A stretch of 64,000 nt of DNA, taken from contig NZ_CP108464.1 of the NCBI RefSeq assembly GCF_036226405.1, forward strand, positions 8,742,001 through 8,806,000, given 5' to 3'. Both the position numbers and the translations under genes were made by a program. Every line of letters starts with the position of its first letter. The first letter of the stretch is position 1. Below the pieces are notes generated by a model. It worked only from the letters and a program-made list of their open reading frames with translations, had not been told where the DNA came from and did no database searches. This DNA is from Streptomyces sp. NBC_01260. GTDB taxonomy: Bacteria > Actinomycetota > Actinomycetes > Streptomycetales > Streptomycetaceae. Positions 8,895-17,739 of this stretch are shown here, in pieces.

Positions 8895-11477
8895 ATGCGC
8901 CCACCCCGCACGACCCCGGACACCGGTGCCGCCGACCCCCCGCCCGGCACCCCGCCGGTGCCCGCCCGAGGGCGGCGCGCGCACGCCGGACCACCGGCCG
9001 ACGAGAGTGCCGAGCACAGCGGACCAGGGCCGGCCGACTCCTTGTCCGTGCCACGCGGACGCCGGTCGCTGCGCCCCAGGACAGTCCGCGCGAAGATCAT
9101 CTCGCTGCTCACGGTGCCGGTTGTCTCACTCCTCGCGCTGTGGGGTTTCGCCACGGTGTCCACGGCCCAGGACATCGCGAGACTGCGCCAGTTGCAGCGG
9201 GTCGACGAGGAGATCAGGGCGCCTGTGGCGGCCGCGGTCGCCGCTCTGCAGGACGAACGGGCAGCGGCCATGCTCCGGGCGACGGACCCCAGCAGCACGC
9301 ACACCGCCGTACTGGAGAAGCGGGCCCGGCGCACCGGCACGGCACTCGCAGCCCTGCGGCTCGACGACGGCCACACCATCGCCGACACGGGCAGCCTCCG
9401 TGGCGGCGTCGCCGGCCGCCTCGACCGCTTCCTGGACCTTGCCAAGGAGCTTCGTCCCGGCGCAGGCGCAGCCGGCGGGCGCGGCACCGGAGGCGACGAG
9501 GGAGCCGTGTACGACCGGTACACAGAGACCGTCACCGCCGCCTTCGCCGTCTCCGGCGCCCTCACCGGCATACAGGACGACGCCCTGGGATCCGATGCCC
9601 GAGTCCTGCTCGAACTCGCCCGCGCCGACGAGATGCTGGCCCGCGAGGACGCACTGCTGACCGCGGCCGGGCGCTCCGGCACCCTGAAGGACCGGCCGCT
9701 GCGGCTGTTCACCGGGGCGGTGGCCACCCGGCGCAGCCTCACCGAGACGGCGGGCGCCGATCTCCCCGCCACCGAACGCACCGCATGGAAGGGGTTCACC
9801 GCCCGCCCCGCCTACCGTACGATCCAGGCGGCCGAGGACAAGGTGCTCGCCGCCGCACCCGGCCGGGAGGCGGCCCGTGCCGTGCCCGCCGGCGACTGGC
9901 AGCAGGCCTCAGCCGATGTACGGAGCGAACTGCGCCGCATCGGCACCGGAGCCGGAGAACGAGCCGCAGACCGCGCCGACCCGCTCGCCCACGGGCTGCT
10001 CAGCCCGTCCGGGGCTGCCGTGGTCTTCGGCTGCGTCGCTGTCGCCGCCTCCCTCGTGATCTCGGTACGCATCGGTCGCGGGCTCGTCGTGGAACTGGTC
10101 AGCCTCCGCAACAGCGCCCTGGAGATCGCCCGTCGCAAACTGCCCCTGGCGATGCAGCGGCTGCGTGCCGGCGAGGAGCTCGACATCGGGGCCGAGGCCC
10201 CGCCGCGGGCCGCGTCGCACGATGAGATCGGGCAGGTCGGCGAGGCTCTCGGCACCGTCCACCGGGCGGCCCTGGGCGCCGCTGTCGAGCGGGCCGAACT
10301 CGCGGACGGGATCTCCGGTGTCTTCGTCAACCTCGCCCGCCGCAGCCAGGTGCTGGTCCACCGTCAGCTCAACCTCCTGGACAGCATGGAGCGCCGGGCC
10401 GACGACCCCGACGAGCTGAGTGACCTCTTCCGCCTCGACCACCTCACCACCCGGATGCGCCGGCACGCCGAGAGCCTGATCATCCTGTCCGGCGCCGCCC
10501 CTGGACGGGCGTGGCGCATGCCCGTGTCCCTGACCGACGTCGTGCGGGCCGCCGTCTCCGAGATCGAGGACTACGCCAGGGTGGATGTCCGGCGGCTGCC
10601 CGACGGAGCGGTGAGGGGTACGGCCGTCGCCGACCTCACCCATCTGCTCGCCGAACTGGTCGAGAACGCCGCACAGTTCTCACCGCCGCACACCAAGGTG
10701 CACATCACCGGCGAACCCGTCGGCAACGGCTATGCGCTGGAGATCGAGGACCGCGGTCTCGGTATGGGCCCCGAACTCCTCGGCGCGGCCAACCGGCGCA
10801 TCGAGCAGTCCGAGGCGCTCGACCTCTTCGACGGCGACCGGCTCGGCCTGTTCGTCGTCAGCCGGCTCGCCGTGCGCCACCGGATCAAGGTCCGGCTGCG
10901 CACCTCGCCGTACGGCGGCACCACGGCGGTTGTCCTGCTGCCGACGGCACTGCTGCAGAGCGCGCTGCCGTCTGCCGGGGAGCAGGCGGCACCGCAGAAG
11001 ACCCCGGCCGGGAGCCGGGAGGAGCATGAGGAGACTCCCTTCCGCTGCTCCCCGGGCCCCCGGCCGGAACAGGCCCGGACCGCAGCCTTTCCGGCGCCCG
11101 TCGCGGTTCCCGCGCTGGAGTCCCTATCGGGCCCGGAAGCCCGGGTGACCGCCTTGCGCCGACGGCCCGACCGGGTGGACAACGCGGGCGATGCCCTGCC
11201 TGTGGACGGGCAACGTAGCGAGGACGACGCCCTGCCCCGCCGGGTGCGCCAGGCCAGCCTCGTACCGCAACTGCGCGAGGAACCAAGGCCCGAACCACCC
11301 CTGCCGGGCGGCGGGGCCGAGGACATATCCGCCGGGCGCACGCCCGAACAGGCCCGGGACCGGATGACCGCCTACCGGACCGGCTGGGTACGCGGCAACA
11401 CCTCCGGCCCGGACGCACCAGGGCTGCGACCGAGCATCACCGAACCCCGCCCGCCCACCGAAGGAGACCCTGCATGA
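8895..11477 (+). CDS. cvnA: conservon sensor histidine kinase-like protein (CvnA type)
   Basis: 860 residues with GAGGAGG just before ATG 8895. A Pro-rich N-terminal tail leads to TM1 (about 67-86), an extracellular nitrate/nitrite-sensing-like region (about 95-335), TM2 (about 372-392) and a HAMP-like linker. The kinase core follows, with RSQVLVHRQLNLLDSMERR and an HATPase (about 560-690) showing ELVENAAQFSPP (N box) and EDRGLGM (G1). The 160-residue C-terminal tail is disordered. CvnA proteins assemble with B, C and D partners into a membrane complex likened to G-protein-coupled receptors. Its stop overlaps the start of the roadblock gene (ATGA), indicating translational coupling. Here the operon ends after C. 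Confidence 0.9.
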   Translation: MRPPRTTPDTGAADPPPGTPPVPARGRRAHAGPPADESAEHSGPGPADSLSVPRGRRSLRPRTVRAKIISLLTVPVVSLLALWGFATVSTAQDIARLRQLQRVDEEIRAPVAAAVAALQDERAAAMLRATDPSSTHTAVLEKRARRTGTALAALRLDDGHTIADTGSLRGGVAGRLDRFLDLAKELRPGAGAAGGRGTGGDEGAVYDRYTETVTAAFAVSGALTGIQDDALGSDARVLLELARADEMLAREDALLTAAGRSGTLKDRPLRLFTGAVATRRSLTETAGADLPATERTAWKGFTARPAYRTIQAAEDKVLAAAPGREAARAVPAGDWQQASADVRSELRRIGTGAGERAADRADPLAHGLLSPSGAAVVFGCVAVAASLVISVRIGRGLVVELVSLRNSALEIARRKLPLAMQRLRAGEELDIGAEAPPRAASHDEIGQVGEALGTVHRAALGAAVERAELADGISGVFVNLARRSQVLVHRQLNLLDSMERRADDPDELSDLFRLDHLTTRMRRHAESLIILSGAAPGRAWRMPVSLTDVVRAAVSEIEDYARVDVRRLPDGAVRGTAVADLTHLLAELVENAAQFSPPHTKVHITGEPVGNGYALEIEDRGLGMGPELLGAANRRIEQSEALDLFDGDRLGLFVVSRLAVRHRIKVRLRTSPYGGTTAVVLLPTALLQSALPSAGEQAAPQKTPAGSREEHEETPFRCSPGPRPEQARTAAFPAPVAVPALESLSGPEARVTALRRRPDRVDNAGDALPVDGQRSEDDALPRRVRQASLVPQLREEPRPEPPLPGGGAEDISAGRTPEQARDRMTAYRTGWVRGNTSGPDAPGLRPSITEPRPPTEGDPA

Positions 11478-11911
11478 TCGCGAACGAGAGGACCGGGCTG
11501 CGCGGCCGTTCCGGCGAACTGGACTGGCTGCTGGACGATCTGGTGGCGCGAGCCGGCGAGGTACGGCACGCCGTCGTGCTGTCCGGCGACGGGCTCGCGG
11601 TGGGCGCGTCCAGCGGGCTCAGCCGCGAGGACGCCGAACACCTGGCCGCGGTCGCCTCCGGATTCCACAGTCTCGCCAAGGGTGCCGGACGCCACTTCCG
11701 GGCCGGAGACGTACGCCGGACGATGGTCGAGATGGACGAGGGGTTCCTGTTCGTCGCCGCGGCGGGGGAGGGGTCCTGCCTCGCCGTGTTCAGTACGGCG
11801 TTCGCCGACATCGGCCTGGTCGCCTACGAGATGGCCCGGCTCGTCAGCCGGGTGGGCGAGCACCTGCGTACTCCGGCGCGGTTCGCCGGAGCCCCGTCGG
11901 CAGCCGGCTGA
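11474..11911 (+). CDS. cvnB: roadblock/LC7 domain protein (CvnB type)
   Basis: 145 residues, overlapping the kinase stop by 4 bases. The roadblock fold is recognisable from LDWLLDDLVARAGEVRHAVVLSGDGL (N-terminal helix and strand) and HLAAVASGFHSLAKGAGRHF. Roadblock proteins dimerise and regulate small GTPases; in conservons CvnB contacts CvnA and CvnD. No CvnD gene follows in this operon. A near paralogue lies at 22283-22696 beside the only CvnD-like GTPase in the window. Confidence 0.93.
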   Translation: MIANERTGLRGRSGELDWLLDDLVARAGEVRHAVVLSGDGLAVGASSGLSREDAEHLAAVASGFHSLAKGAGRHFRAGDVRRTMVEMDEGFLFVAAAGEGSCLAVFSTAFADIGLVAYEMARLVSRVGEHLRTPARFAGAPSAAG

Positions 11912-11927
11912 AGGGGGCTGGGACACC

Positions 11928-12344
11928 GTGTCCGGTACCGACGCCCCCGACCCGTACGAACTGCCCGGCAGCCAGTGGTACGACGCCGAAGCGGGCCCGC
12001 TGGTCCGTCCGTACGCCATGACCGGCGGCCGGACGGAACCGGGGCCGGGCGGCGCACAATTCGACCTGATCGCGCTGGTCACCTACGAGGACACCGTGTC
12101 CGGAAGTTCCGAGGACGCGCTGCTCGGGCCCGAGCACCGGACCTTGCTGACCCTCTGCCGGACCGAAACGCAGTCGGTCGCGGAACTCTCCGCCGACGCC
12201 GATCTGCCGGTCGGCGTCGTGCGGGTGCTCCTCGGCGACCTACTCGAAGCGGGTTACGTGCGGGTCAGCCGCCCCGTGCCGCCTGCCCAGCTGCCCGACG
12301 AACGCATCATCCGCGAGGTCATCACCGGCCTGCGGGCACTCTGA
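11928..12344 (+). CDS. cvnC: DUF742 protein (CvnC type)
   Basis: 138 residues from GTG 11928, 16 bases after the roadblock stop. The hallmark LVRPYAMTGGRT lies near residues 24-35, followed by a winged-helix-like region (SVAELSADADLPVGVVRVLLGDLLEAGYV). DUF742 proteins are the third component of actinobacterial conservons. Normally the next gene is the Ras-like CvnD GTPase, often overlapping this one; here a convergent MarR gene begins 26 bases later instead. Confidence 0.92.
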   Translation: MSGTDAPDPYELPGSQWYDAEAGPLVRPYAMTGGRTEPGPGGAQFDLIALVTYEDTVSGSSEDALLGPEHRTLLTLCRTETQSVAELSADADLPVGVVRVLLGDLLEAGYVRVSRPVPPAQLPDERIIREVITGLRAL

Positions 12345-12370
12345 GCACCGACCGACGAGGACGCCCTCGT

Positions 12371-12880
12371 TCAGGGCTGCCGCCCATCCTTGCGCAACTG
12401 GGCCAGCTCGTCGTTCATGGCGTCCAGGAAGCGCACCACGACTGCCAGTTCGGCCTCGTCGAACTGGCGCCGGGCCGAGTCCGTGCTGTCCGCCAGCGGC
12501 ATGAAGAAGTCGCGGGCCACCGCCTTCGCCGCGGCGGCGTAGTGCAGATGCACCACCCGGCGGTCGCTGTTGTCCCGGACCCGCCGGATGTGCCCCGCGC
12601 GCTCCAGGCGGTCCAGACACGCAGTCACCGCTCCTGAGGTGAGGTCGAGCTGTTCACGCAGCCTCCCCGGAGTCATGGCCGCCCCCGTCCCGGTGCGCTC
12701 GGCGTCGAGGATCGCGATGAGGGCCTGGACATCCGTGGGGTGCAGGCCCTGGGACTGGGCGAACTCATGGGCGATGCGATTGAACTCGCTGTTCATCCGG
12801 CGCAACAGCACCGCGAACGTCTGGAGCCCGGTGGGTCCGTCATCCATGCCTCTGTCCGGGCCTCTGTCTGCGGTGCGCAT
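12371..12880 (-). CDS. MarR-family transcriptional regulator
   Basis: 169 residues from ATG 12880; ATG 12847 is an alternative. The winged helix spans roughly residues 35-125, with MTPGRLREQLDLTSGAVTACLDRLERAGHIRRVRDNSDRR as recognition helix plus wing (written here only to name its limits, near residues 68-108). It is divergent from the MMPL exporter across an 81-base spacer containing a palindrome. The simplest reading is a local repressor of the exporter and of itself. The ligand is unknown. Confidence 0.88.
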   Translation of the reverse strand: MRTADRGPDRGMDDGPTGLQTFAVLLRRMNSEFNRIAHEFAQSQGLHPTDVQALIAILDAERTGTGAAMTPGRLREQLDLTSGAVTACLDRLERAGHIRRVRDNSDRRVVHLHYAAAAKAVARDFFMPLADSTDSARRQFDEAELAVVVRFLDAMNDELAQLRKDGRQP

Positions 12881-12897
12881 ACCCCCAGAGTAATATC

Positions 12898-12912
12898 TCT
12901 CAATCATTGAGA
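12898..12912. promoter_or_regulatory. probable MarR operator between MarR and MMPL genes
   Basis: TCTCAATCATTGAGA is a perfect 7-1-7 inverted repeat. A second related half (GTTGATGATCGAGAGA) follows to about 12931. TAATAT at 12891-12896 could be part of a -10 element on either strand. The location between divergent regulator and exporter genes supports an operator role, inferred from sequence only. Confidence 0.6.
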
Positions 12913-12961
12913 TAGTTGATGATCGAGAGATGATGACCGTGCACCGACCCCTGGGGAAGCA

Positions 12962-15076
12962 ATGAAGCCCGTACCGCGGCACCGAATCGTCCGTTGGCTG
13001 GTGCCCGTGGCCCTGCTCGTCGTCTGGCTCGGCATCGGCGGGACGCTGGGCCCGTACGCCGGAAAGCTCGGCGAGGTGTCCACGAACGACCAGGCCGCGT
13101 TCCTGCCGCGCAGTGCGGAGTCGACGAAGGTGTCCGAGGCCCAGAAGGAGTTCCAGCGGTCCGGGACCGTACCCGCGATCGTCGTCTGGACAAGCGAGGG
13201 GGGTCCGCTCCCGGCGGGCGCGCGGGCCGCGTCCACCCGGGCACTCGCATCCCTGGCCGGGGTGCCGGGAGTCGTCGGAACGCCTTCGCCCGCACTGCCT
13301 TCCGAGGACGGCGAAGCGCTCTCCGGCGTCGTACAACTCAGCTCCGACCTGGGCGACGCACTGCCCGGCACGCTCGACCGGGTACGTGAGGCAGCCGGTT
13401 CGGTGGCCGGCGCCACGGCAGGAATCGCCGGCCCCGCGGCCAGTCAGGCCGACCTCAAGGACGCCTTCGCCGGGATCGACGGGCTGCTGCTGGGCGTCGC
13501 ACTCGCCGCGGTGCTGGTGATCCTGCTTCTCGTCTACCGAAGCCTGCTGCTGCCGTTCCTGATCATCTTCAGCTCCGTCCTCGCGCTCGGACTCGCCTGC
13601 GCGATCGTCTACGTCCTCGCGGACCACGACGTCGTACGCGTGGACGGCCAGGTCCAGGGCATTCTGTCGATTCTGGTGATCGGCGCGGCCACCGACTACG
13701 CGCTGCTGCTCACCGCACGCTTCCGCGAGGAGCTCACCCGGCACGGCGACCGTACGGCCGCGGCCGTCGCCGCGCTGCGCCGCTCCTTCGGGGCCATCAC
13801 CGCGAGCGCCGCAACCGTGGCGCTCGGCCTGCTCGCCCTGCTGCTGAGCGATCTGACGAACAACCGGGCGCTCGGCCCGGTGGGGGCCATCGGCATCGTC
13901 TGCGCGGTGCTGAGCACACTGACCTTCCTGCCGGCGGCACTGGTCCTGTGCGGCCGGGCCGCCTACTGGCCGGCGAAACCGCGCCCGGCTGACGAGGCGG
14001 CCGGGGGACACGGCATCTGGCGACGGGTCGCGGCCCGAGTCGACCGCACTCCGCGCAAGGTCTGGATCTCCACCTCCCTGGTCCTCGTCGCCTGCGCGGC
14101 GTTCGCGCCCACGCTGAAGTCGCAGGGCGTGCCGCTGGACGAGATCTTCGTGAACGACGCCCCGTCCGTCTCGGCGCAGGCCACCCTGGGGAAGCACTTC
14201 CCGGGCGGATCGGGCAACCCCGCCGTCGTCGTCGCTGACAGCGCCCGTGCCGCCGAGGTGACCGTTGCGGCCGAGGGCACGCGAGGCGTCGCCTCCGCGG
14301 TACCTGTGACGGCTTCCGGACGGCCGGGCGGCGGGCCGCCCGTCGTGGTGGACGGCCGCGTGCGCATCGACGCGACGCTGACGGACGCCGCGGACAGCGA
14401 TGCGGCCAAGGCCACGATCCAGCGCCTGCGCACCGCCGTGCATGCGATCCCGGGAGCCGACGCGCTCGTCGGCGGATACACCGCGCAGCAGTACGACACC
14501 CAGCAGACAGCCGGGCGCGACCGGGGCGTCATCGTGCCGGTGGTGCTCGTCATCATTCTGGTGATCCTGATGGGGCTGCTGCGATCCGTGCTGATCCCGG
14601 TCCTGCTGGTGGCCACCGTGGGCCTCAACTTCCTGGCGACCCTGGGCGTTTCGTCGCTGGTCTTCAAGCACGCCTTCGGGTTCAGCGGCACGGATGCCTC
14701 CGTGCCGCTGTACGGGTTCGTGTTCCTGGTGGCGCTCGGCGTGGACTACAACATCTTCCTGATGTCGCGTGTCCGGGAAGAGGCGTTGGTGCACGGGGCC
14801 CGGCAGGGCGTGCTGCGTGGACTGGTCAGTACGGGCGGGGTGATCACCTCGGCGGGGGTGGTGCTGGCCGCCACGTTCGCCGCGCTGATCGTCATTCCGC
14901 TGGCCTTCCTCGCTCAGATCGCCTTCATCGTGGCCTTCGGCGTGCTCCTGGACACCCTGGTGGTGCGTTCACTGCTCGCGCCGGCGCTGGTCGTGGACAT
15001 CGGCCCGAAGGCCTGGTGGCCCAGCGCGATCAGTCACCGCGGGACGAAGACGCGGGGAGCCGCCGGACTCCGGTGA
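12962..15076 (+). CDS. MMPL/RND-type membrane exporter
   Basis: 704 residues, with GGGGAAG upstream of ATG. The topology is typical of MMPL proteins: TM1 at 12-32, a large extracellular loop to about 175, a block of five TM segments (about 178-335), a second loop (about 385-520), then a second TM block to about 690. The conserved acidic membrane motifs GAATDYALLL (about 243) and GVDYNIFLMSR (about 598) are the proton-relay positions. Members export lipids, siderophores or drugs. The divergent MarR gene and intergenic palindrome suggest an inducible efflux role. Confidence 0.92.
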   Translation: MKPVPRHRIVRWLVPVALLVVWLGIGGTLGPYAGKLGEVSTNDQAAFLPRSAESTKVSEAQKEFQRSGTVPAIVVWTSEGGPLPAGARAASTRALASLAGVPGVVGTPSPALPSEDGEALSGVVQLSSDLGDALPGTLDRVREAAGSVAGATAGIAGPAASQADLKDAFAGIDGLLLGVALAAVLVILLLVYRSLLLPFLIIFSSVLALGLACAIVYVLADHDVVRVDGQVQGILSILVIGAATDYALLLTARFREELTRHGDRTAAAVAALRRSFGAITASAATVALGLLALLLSDLTNNRALGPVGAIGIVCAVLSTLTFLPAALVLCGRAAYWPAKPRPADEAAGGHGIWRRVAARVDRTPRKVWISTSLVLVACAAFAPTLKSQGVPLDEIFVNDAPSVSAQATLGKHFPGGSGNPAVVVADSARAAEVTVAAEGTRGVASAVPVTASGRPGGGPPVVVDGRVRIDATLTDAADSDAAKATIQRLRTAVHAIPGADALVGGYTAQQYDTQQTAGRDRGVIVPVVLVIILVILMGLLRSVLIPVLLVATVGLNFLATLGVSSLVFKHAFGFSGTDASVPLYGFVFLVALGVDYNIFLMSRVREEALVHGARQGVLRGLVSTGGVITSAGVVLAATFAALIVIPLAFLAQIAFIVAFGVLLDTLVVRSLLAPALVVDIGPKAWWPSAISHRGTKTRGAAGLR

Positions 15077-15082
15077 AACGGA

Positions 15083-15131
15083 ACGGGTCCCGGTCCGTAC
15101 TCCGTACGCCGGAGTGCGGACCGGGACCCGT
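15083..15131. terminator. long bidirectional hairpin between MMPL and terD genes
   Basis: Bases 15083-15104 pair with 15110-15131: a 22-bp stem with one G-U pair and a 5-base loop. It sits in the spacer of two convergent genes, the usual place for a shared factor-independent terminator in Streptomyces, where a U-tract is often absent. Confidence 0.85.
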
Positions 15132-15161
15132 ACACATCCGGTCACCGTGCTGAAGAAGAGG

Positions 15162-15737
15162 TCAGACGTTGACGCCGTAGTCGGACGCGATACCCGCCAG
15201 GCCGGAGGCGTACCCCTGCCCGACCGCGCGGAACTTCCACTCCGCTCCGTGCCGGTACAGCTCGCCGAACACCATCGCCGTCTCCGTCGACGCGTCCTCG
15301 CTCAGGTCGTAGCGGGCAAGCTCCACCCCGTTGGCCTGGTTCACCACACGGATGAACGCGTTGCGCACCTGGCCGAAACTCTGCCCCCGGCTCTGCGCGT
15401 CATGGATGGAGACCGGGAAGACGATCTTCGCGACATCCGCCGGGACGCCTGCCAGGTCCACATTGATGGACTCGTCGTCGCCCTCGCCCTCACCCGTCAG
15501 ATTGTCACCGGTGTGCTGGACGGAACCGTCCGGGCTGTTGAGGTTGTTGTAGAAGACGAAGTGCAGGTCGGAGAGCACCTTGCCGGTGTCCGAGCACAGC
15601 AGCGCGCTGGCGTCGAGGTCGTGATCGGCGCCCGTCGTCGTCCGTACGTCCCAGCCCAGGCCGACCGTCACCGCGGTCAGGCCGGGCGCCTCCTTCGACA
15701 AGGAGACGTTGCCGCCCTTGGCCAGGGTCACACCCAT
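15162..15737 (-). CDS. terD: TerD family (tellurium-resistance/calcium-binding) protein
   Basis: 191 residues, GGAGGAAG 6 bases before ATG 15737. It starts with the family opening [20 protein letters not shown]. Both acidic calcium-site regions are present: [10 protein letters not shown] (about 37) and [10 protein letters not shown] (about 85), then [27 protein letters not shown]. TerD domains bind Ca2+ and are linked to tellurite, phage and stress phenotypes; Streptomyces carry many copies. It lies alone, convergent with the MMPL gene and followed upstream on the same strand by tatA. Confidence 0.93.
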   Translation of the reverse strand: MGVTLAKGGNVSLSKEAPGLTAVTVGLGWDVRTTTGADHDLDASALLCSDTGKVLSDLHFVFYNNLNSPDGSVQHTGDNLTGEGEGDDESINVDLAGVPADVAKIVFPVSIHDAQSRGQSFGQVRNAFIRVVNQANGVELARYDLSEDASTETAMVFGELYRHGAEWKFRAVGQGYASGLAGIASDYGVNV

Positions 15738-15879
15738 GAACTTCCTCCAATGATCCAGTGATCCGTTGATCAGCACTTCTTCGGCCGTCACCGAGTTGAA
15801 CGACGGCTCTTCCCCTGCGGTTCCCTGATTGCGCAAGCCATGAAGTGGCGAGCCGGCGCAGAACCCGCGGCCGCGCCGC

Positions 15880-16044
15880 TCACTGAGGCGTCTCCTCCTT
15901 CATGGCCTTCGCCTCACTCTTCAGGATCCGCATGGATTTGCCCAGGGCGCGGGCGGTGTCCGGCAGTTTCTTCGAGCCGAACAGCACCAGCACGACGATC
16001 GCGACGATCAACAGGTGCCAGGGTTCGAGGCCGTTGCGCAGCAT
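15880..16044 (-). CDS. tatA: short TatA/E-type Sec-independent translocase subunit
   Basis: 54 residues from ATG 16044, with AAAGGG 10 bases upstream (a GTG 9 bases further upstream is in frame). The sequence has the TatA plan: short N-terminus, hydrophobic helix [13 protein letters not shown] (11-23), the FG hinge, then an amphipathic helix beginning [17 protein letters not shown] and a short charged tail. TatA oligomers form the pore for folded twin-arginine substrates. It is shorter than the main Streptomyces TatA (about 90-100 residues), and no TatB or TatC gene is nearby, so this is probably a second copy. Confidence 0.85.
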   Translation of the reverse strand: MLRNGLEPWHLLIVAIVVLVLFGSKKLPDTARALGKSMRILKSEAKAMKEETPQ

Positions 16045-16238
16045 GCGCTTCACGCCCTTTCTTCGGGTGTCTTCCGGTCAATGTTTCCGGCAGGCGTTTG
16101 TGAACAGTGGATCGGACCGACGATGGACGGGTCCGGTGATCCATCCGGACAGAAACACTTGCTACATTGCGCAACTGTACAACCATGCGTGCGCGGTGCG
16201 AGTCCGACTCCATGGAAGCCGGACGAACGGGGTGGACA

Positions 16239-17726
16239 ATGGCAGGCAGTCACAAAGGGGCAGCTGCAGGGGGGCGCAGGAGCCGTTTGCGGCGGACAGC
16301 CCTGTTCGGGCTCTCATTCCTCGTGCTGCTGGTCGCCGGAGTCGGCTGGGGGTACCTCAAACTGACCGGCAGCATCGACACATTCAGCGCCGACGGAGTC
16401 TCCGGAGACCGGCCGCCCGACACGTCCGAAGGGCAGAACGTCCTCGTCATCGGGTCGGACTCACGATCGGGTGCCAACAGCGGGCTCGGCGGTGGCACGG
16501 GCGACGTCGGGCGCTCCGACACCGCGTTCCTGCTCCATGTCTACGCCGACCACAAGCACGCCGTCGCCGTGTCCATACCCCGCGACACACTGGTCGACAT
16601 CCCGGCCTGCAAGAAGCCCGACGGGAGCTGGACGGCCCCGCAGCACAACACCATCTTCAACGGGGCGTTCTCGGTGGGCGAGACGGCCGAAGGCAATCCC
16701 GCCTGCACCCAGAACACGGTCGAGCACCTCACCGGTCTGCGTGTCGACCACACCATCGTGGTGGACTTCGCCGGCTTCTCCGCGCTGACCTCGGCCGTCG
16801 GAGGGGTGCCCGTCTGTCTGCCGCAGGACATCTACCAGCGCGATCTGAATCCCAAGCGAGCCACCCGGGGGTCCCTGATCTTCAGCAAGGGCCCGCAGTC
16901 GGTCTCCGGACAGCGGGCACTGGACTACGTACGGATCCGGCACGGCATCGGCGACGGATCCGACATAGGGCGCATCAAGCGGCAGCAGGCCTTCGTCGGC
17001 TCCCTCGTGAAGCAGGTCAAGTCACGTGGCCTGAACCCGACCACCCTGCTGCCGCTCGCCAATGCGGCTACCGACGCGATGACCGTGGACCCGGGGCTCG
17101 GATCGGCCGACCGGCTGCTGTCGTTCGCCATGTCGATGAAGAACGTTGACCTGCACAACACGAAGTTCGTCACCATCCCCTGGCGCTACCAGGGCGCCCG
17201 CGTCGCGATCGTGGAACCGGACGCCGGCGCGCTGTGGGCGTCCCTCAAGGCCGACCGCACACTCGACGGCCAGAACGCCGCCGGCAAAAGGGGGAGCGGC
17301 GACTCGGGCGCGTCCGGCGGGGCGTCGGCCTCTCCCGCCACTCCCGTCTCCGGCGCGGGCATCGACGTAGCCGTGTACAACGGGACCACCGTGACCGGAC
17401 TCGCGGCCGGGGCGGCGGAGCTCCTTCGCTCGCACGGCTTCACCGTCACCGGCACGGCCACCGCGAACTCCCAGGACCAGACCCGCACCCTCGTCACCTA
17501 CGGGCCCGGCCTCCGGGACAAGGCCGAGACCACGGCCCGGCTCTTCGCGGGAGCGCGGACCACGGAGTCGGCAGACGCCGGAATCCAGGTGATCGTCGGC
17601 AGCGACTACGCAGCGAACCCCTCGGCCGCCCCTGCGGAACCGACGCCCGATGCCGTACCGTCCGCCGTCGCCGACGAGGCCCGTTCGGCCGACGACGACC
17701 CGTGCAGCGACCTCTCGTACGGCTGA
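16239..17726 (+). CDS. LytR-CpsA-Psr (LCP) family cell-wall ligase with LytR_C domain
   Basis: 495 residues from ATG 16239 (GGGGTGG upstream); ATG 16212 has no ribosome site. LCP enzymes attach wall polymers such as teichoic or arabinogalactan-type glycans to peptidoglycan from lipid carriers. A basic N-terminus is followed by one TM segment (about 24-44). The LCP domain (about 75-290) shows VLVIGSDSR, RSDTAFLLHV, SIPRDTLVDIP and the C-terminal basic signature RIRHGIGDGSDIGRIKRQQ. A linker rich in Gly/Ser leads to a LytR_C domain (about 375-465, starting IDVAVYNGTTVTGLA). The tail is disordered and acidic. A low-GC-style promoter region lies upstream. Confidence 0.92.
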   Translation: MAGSHKGAAAGGRRSRLRRTALFGLSFLVLLVAGVGWGYLKLTGSIDTFSADGVSGDRPPDTSEGQNVLVIGSDSRSGANSGLGGGTGDVGRSDTAFLLHVYADHKHAVAVSIPRDTLVDIPACKKPDGSWTAPQHNTIFNGAFSVGETAEGNPACTQNTVEHLTGLRVDHTIVVDFAGFSALTSAVGGVPVCLPQDIYQRDLNPKRATRGSLIFSKGPQSVSGQRALDYVRIRHGIGDGSDIGRIKRQQAFVGSLVKQVKSRGLNPTTLLPLANAATDAMTVDPGLGSADRLLSFAMSMKNVDLHNTKFVTIPWRYQGARVAIVEPDAGALWASLKADRTLDGQNAAGKRGSGDSGASGGASASPATPVSGAGIDVAVYNGTTVTGLAAGAAELLRSHGFTVTGTATANSQDQTRTLVTYGPGLRDKAETTARLFAGARTTESADAGIQVIVGSDYAANPSAAPAEPTPDAVPSAVADEARSADDDPCSDLSYG

Positions 17727-17739
17727 GCCGGCCGCGGAC

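Noticed and set aside
8684..10225. Plus-strand 513-codon frame overlapping the conservon kinase
   Set aside because: Arg/Pro-rich shadow of the kinase frame with no domain; no ribosome site.
12881..14794. Upstream extension of the MarR frame on the minus strand
   Set aside because: Extension is antisense to the MMPL exporter; the MarR domain starts at 12880.
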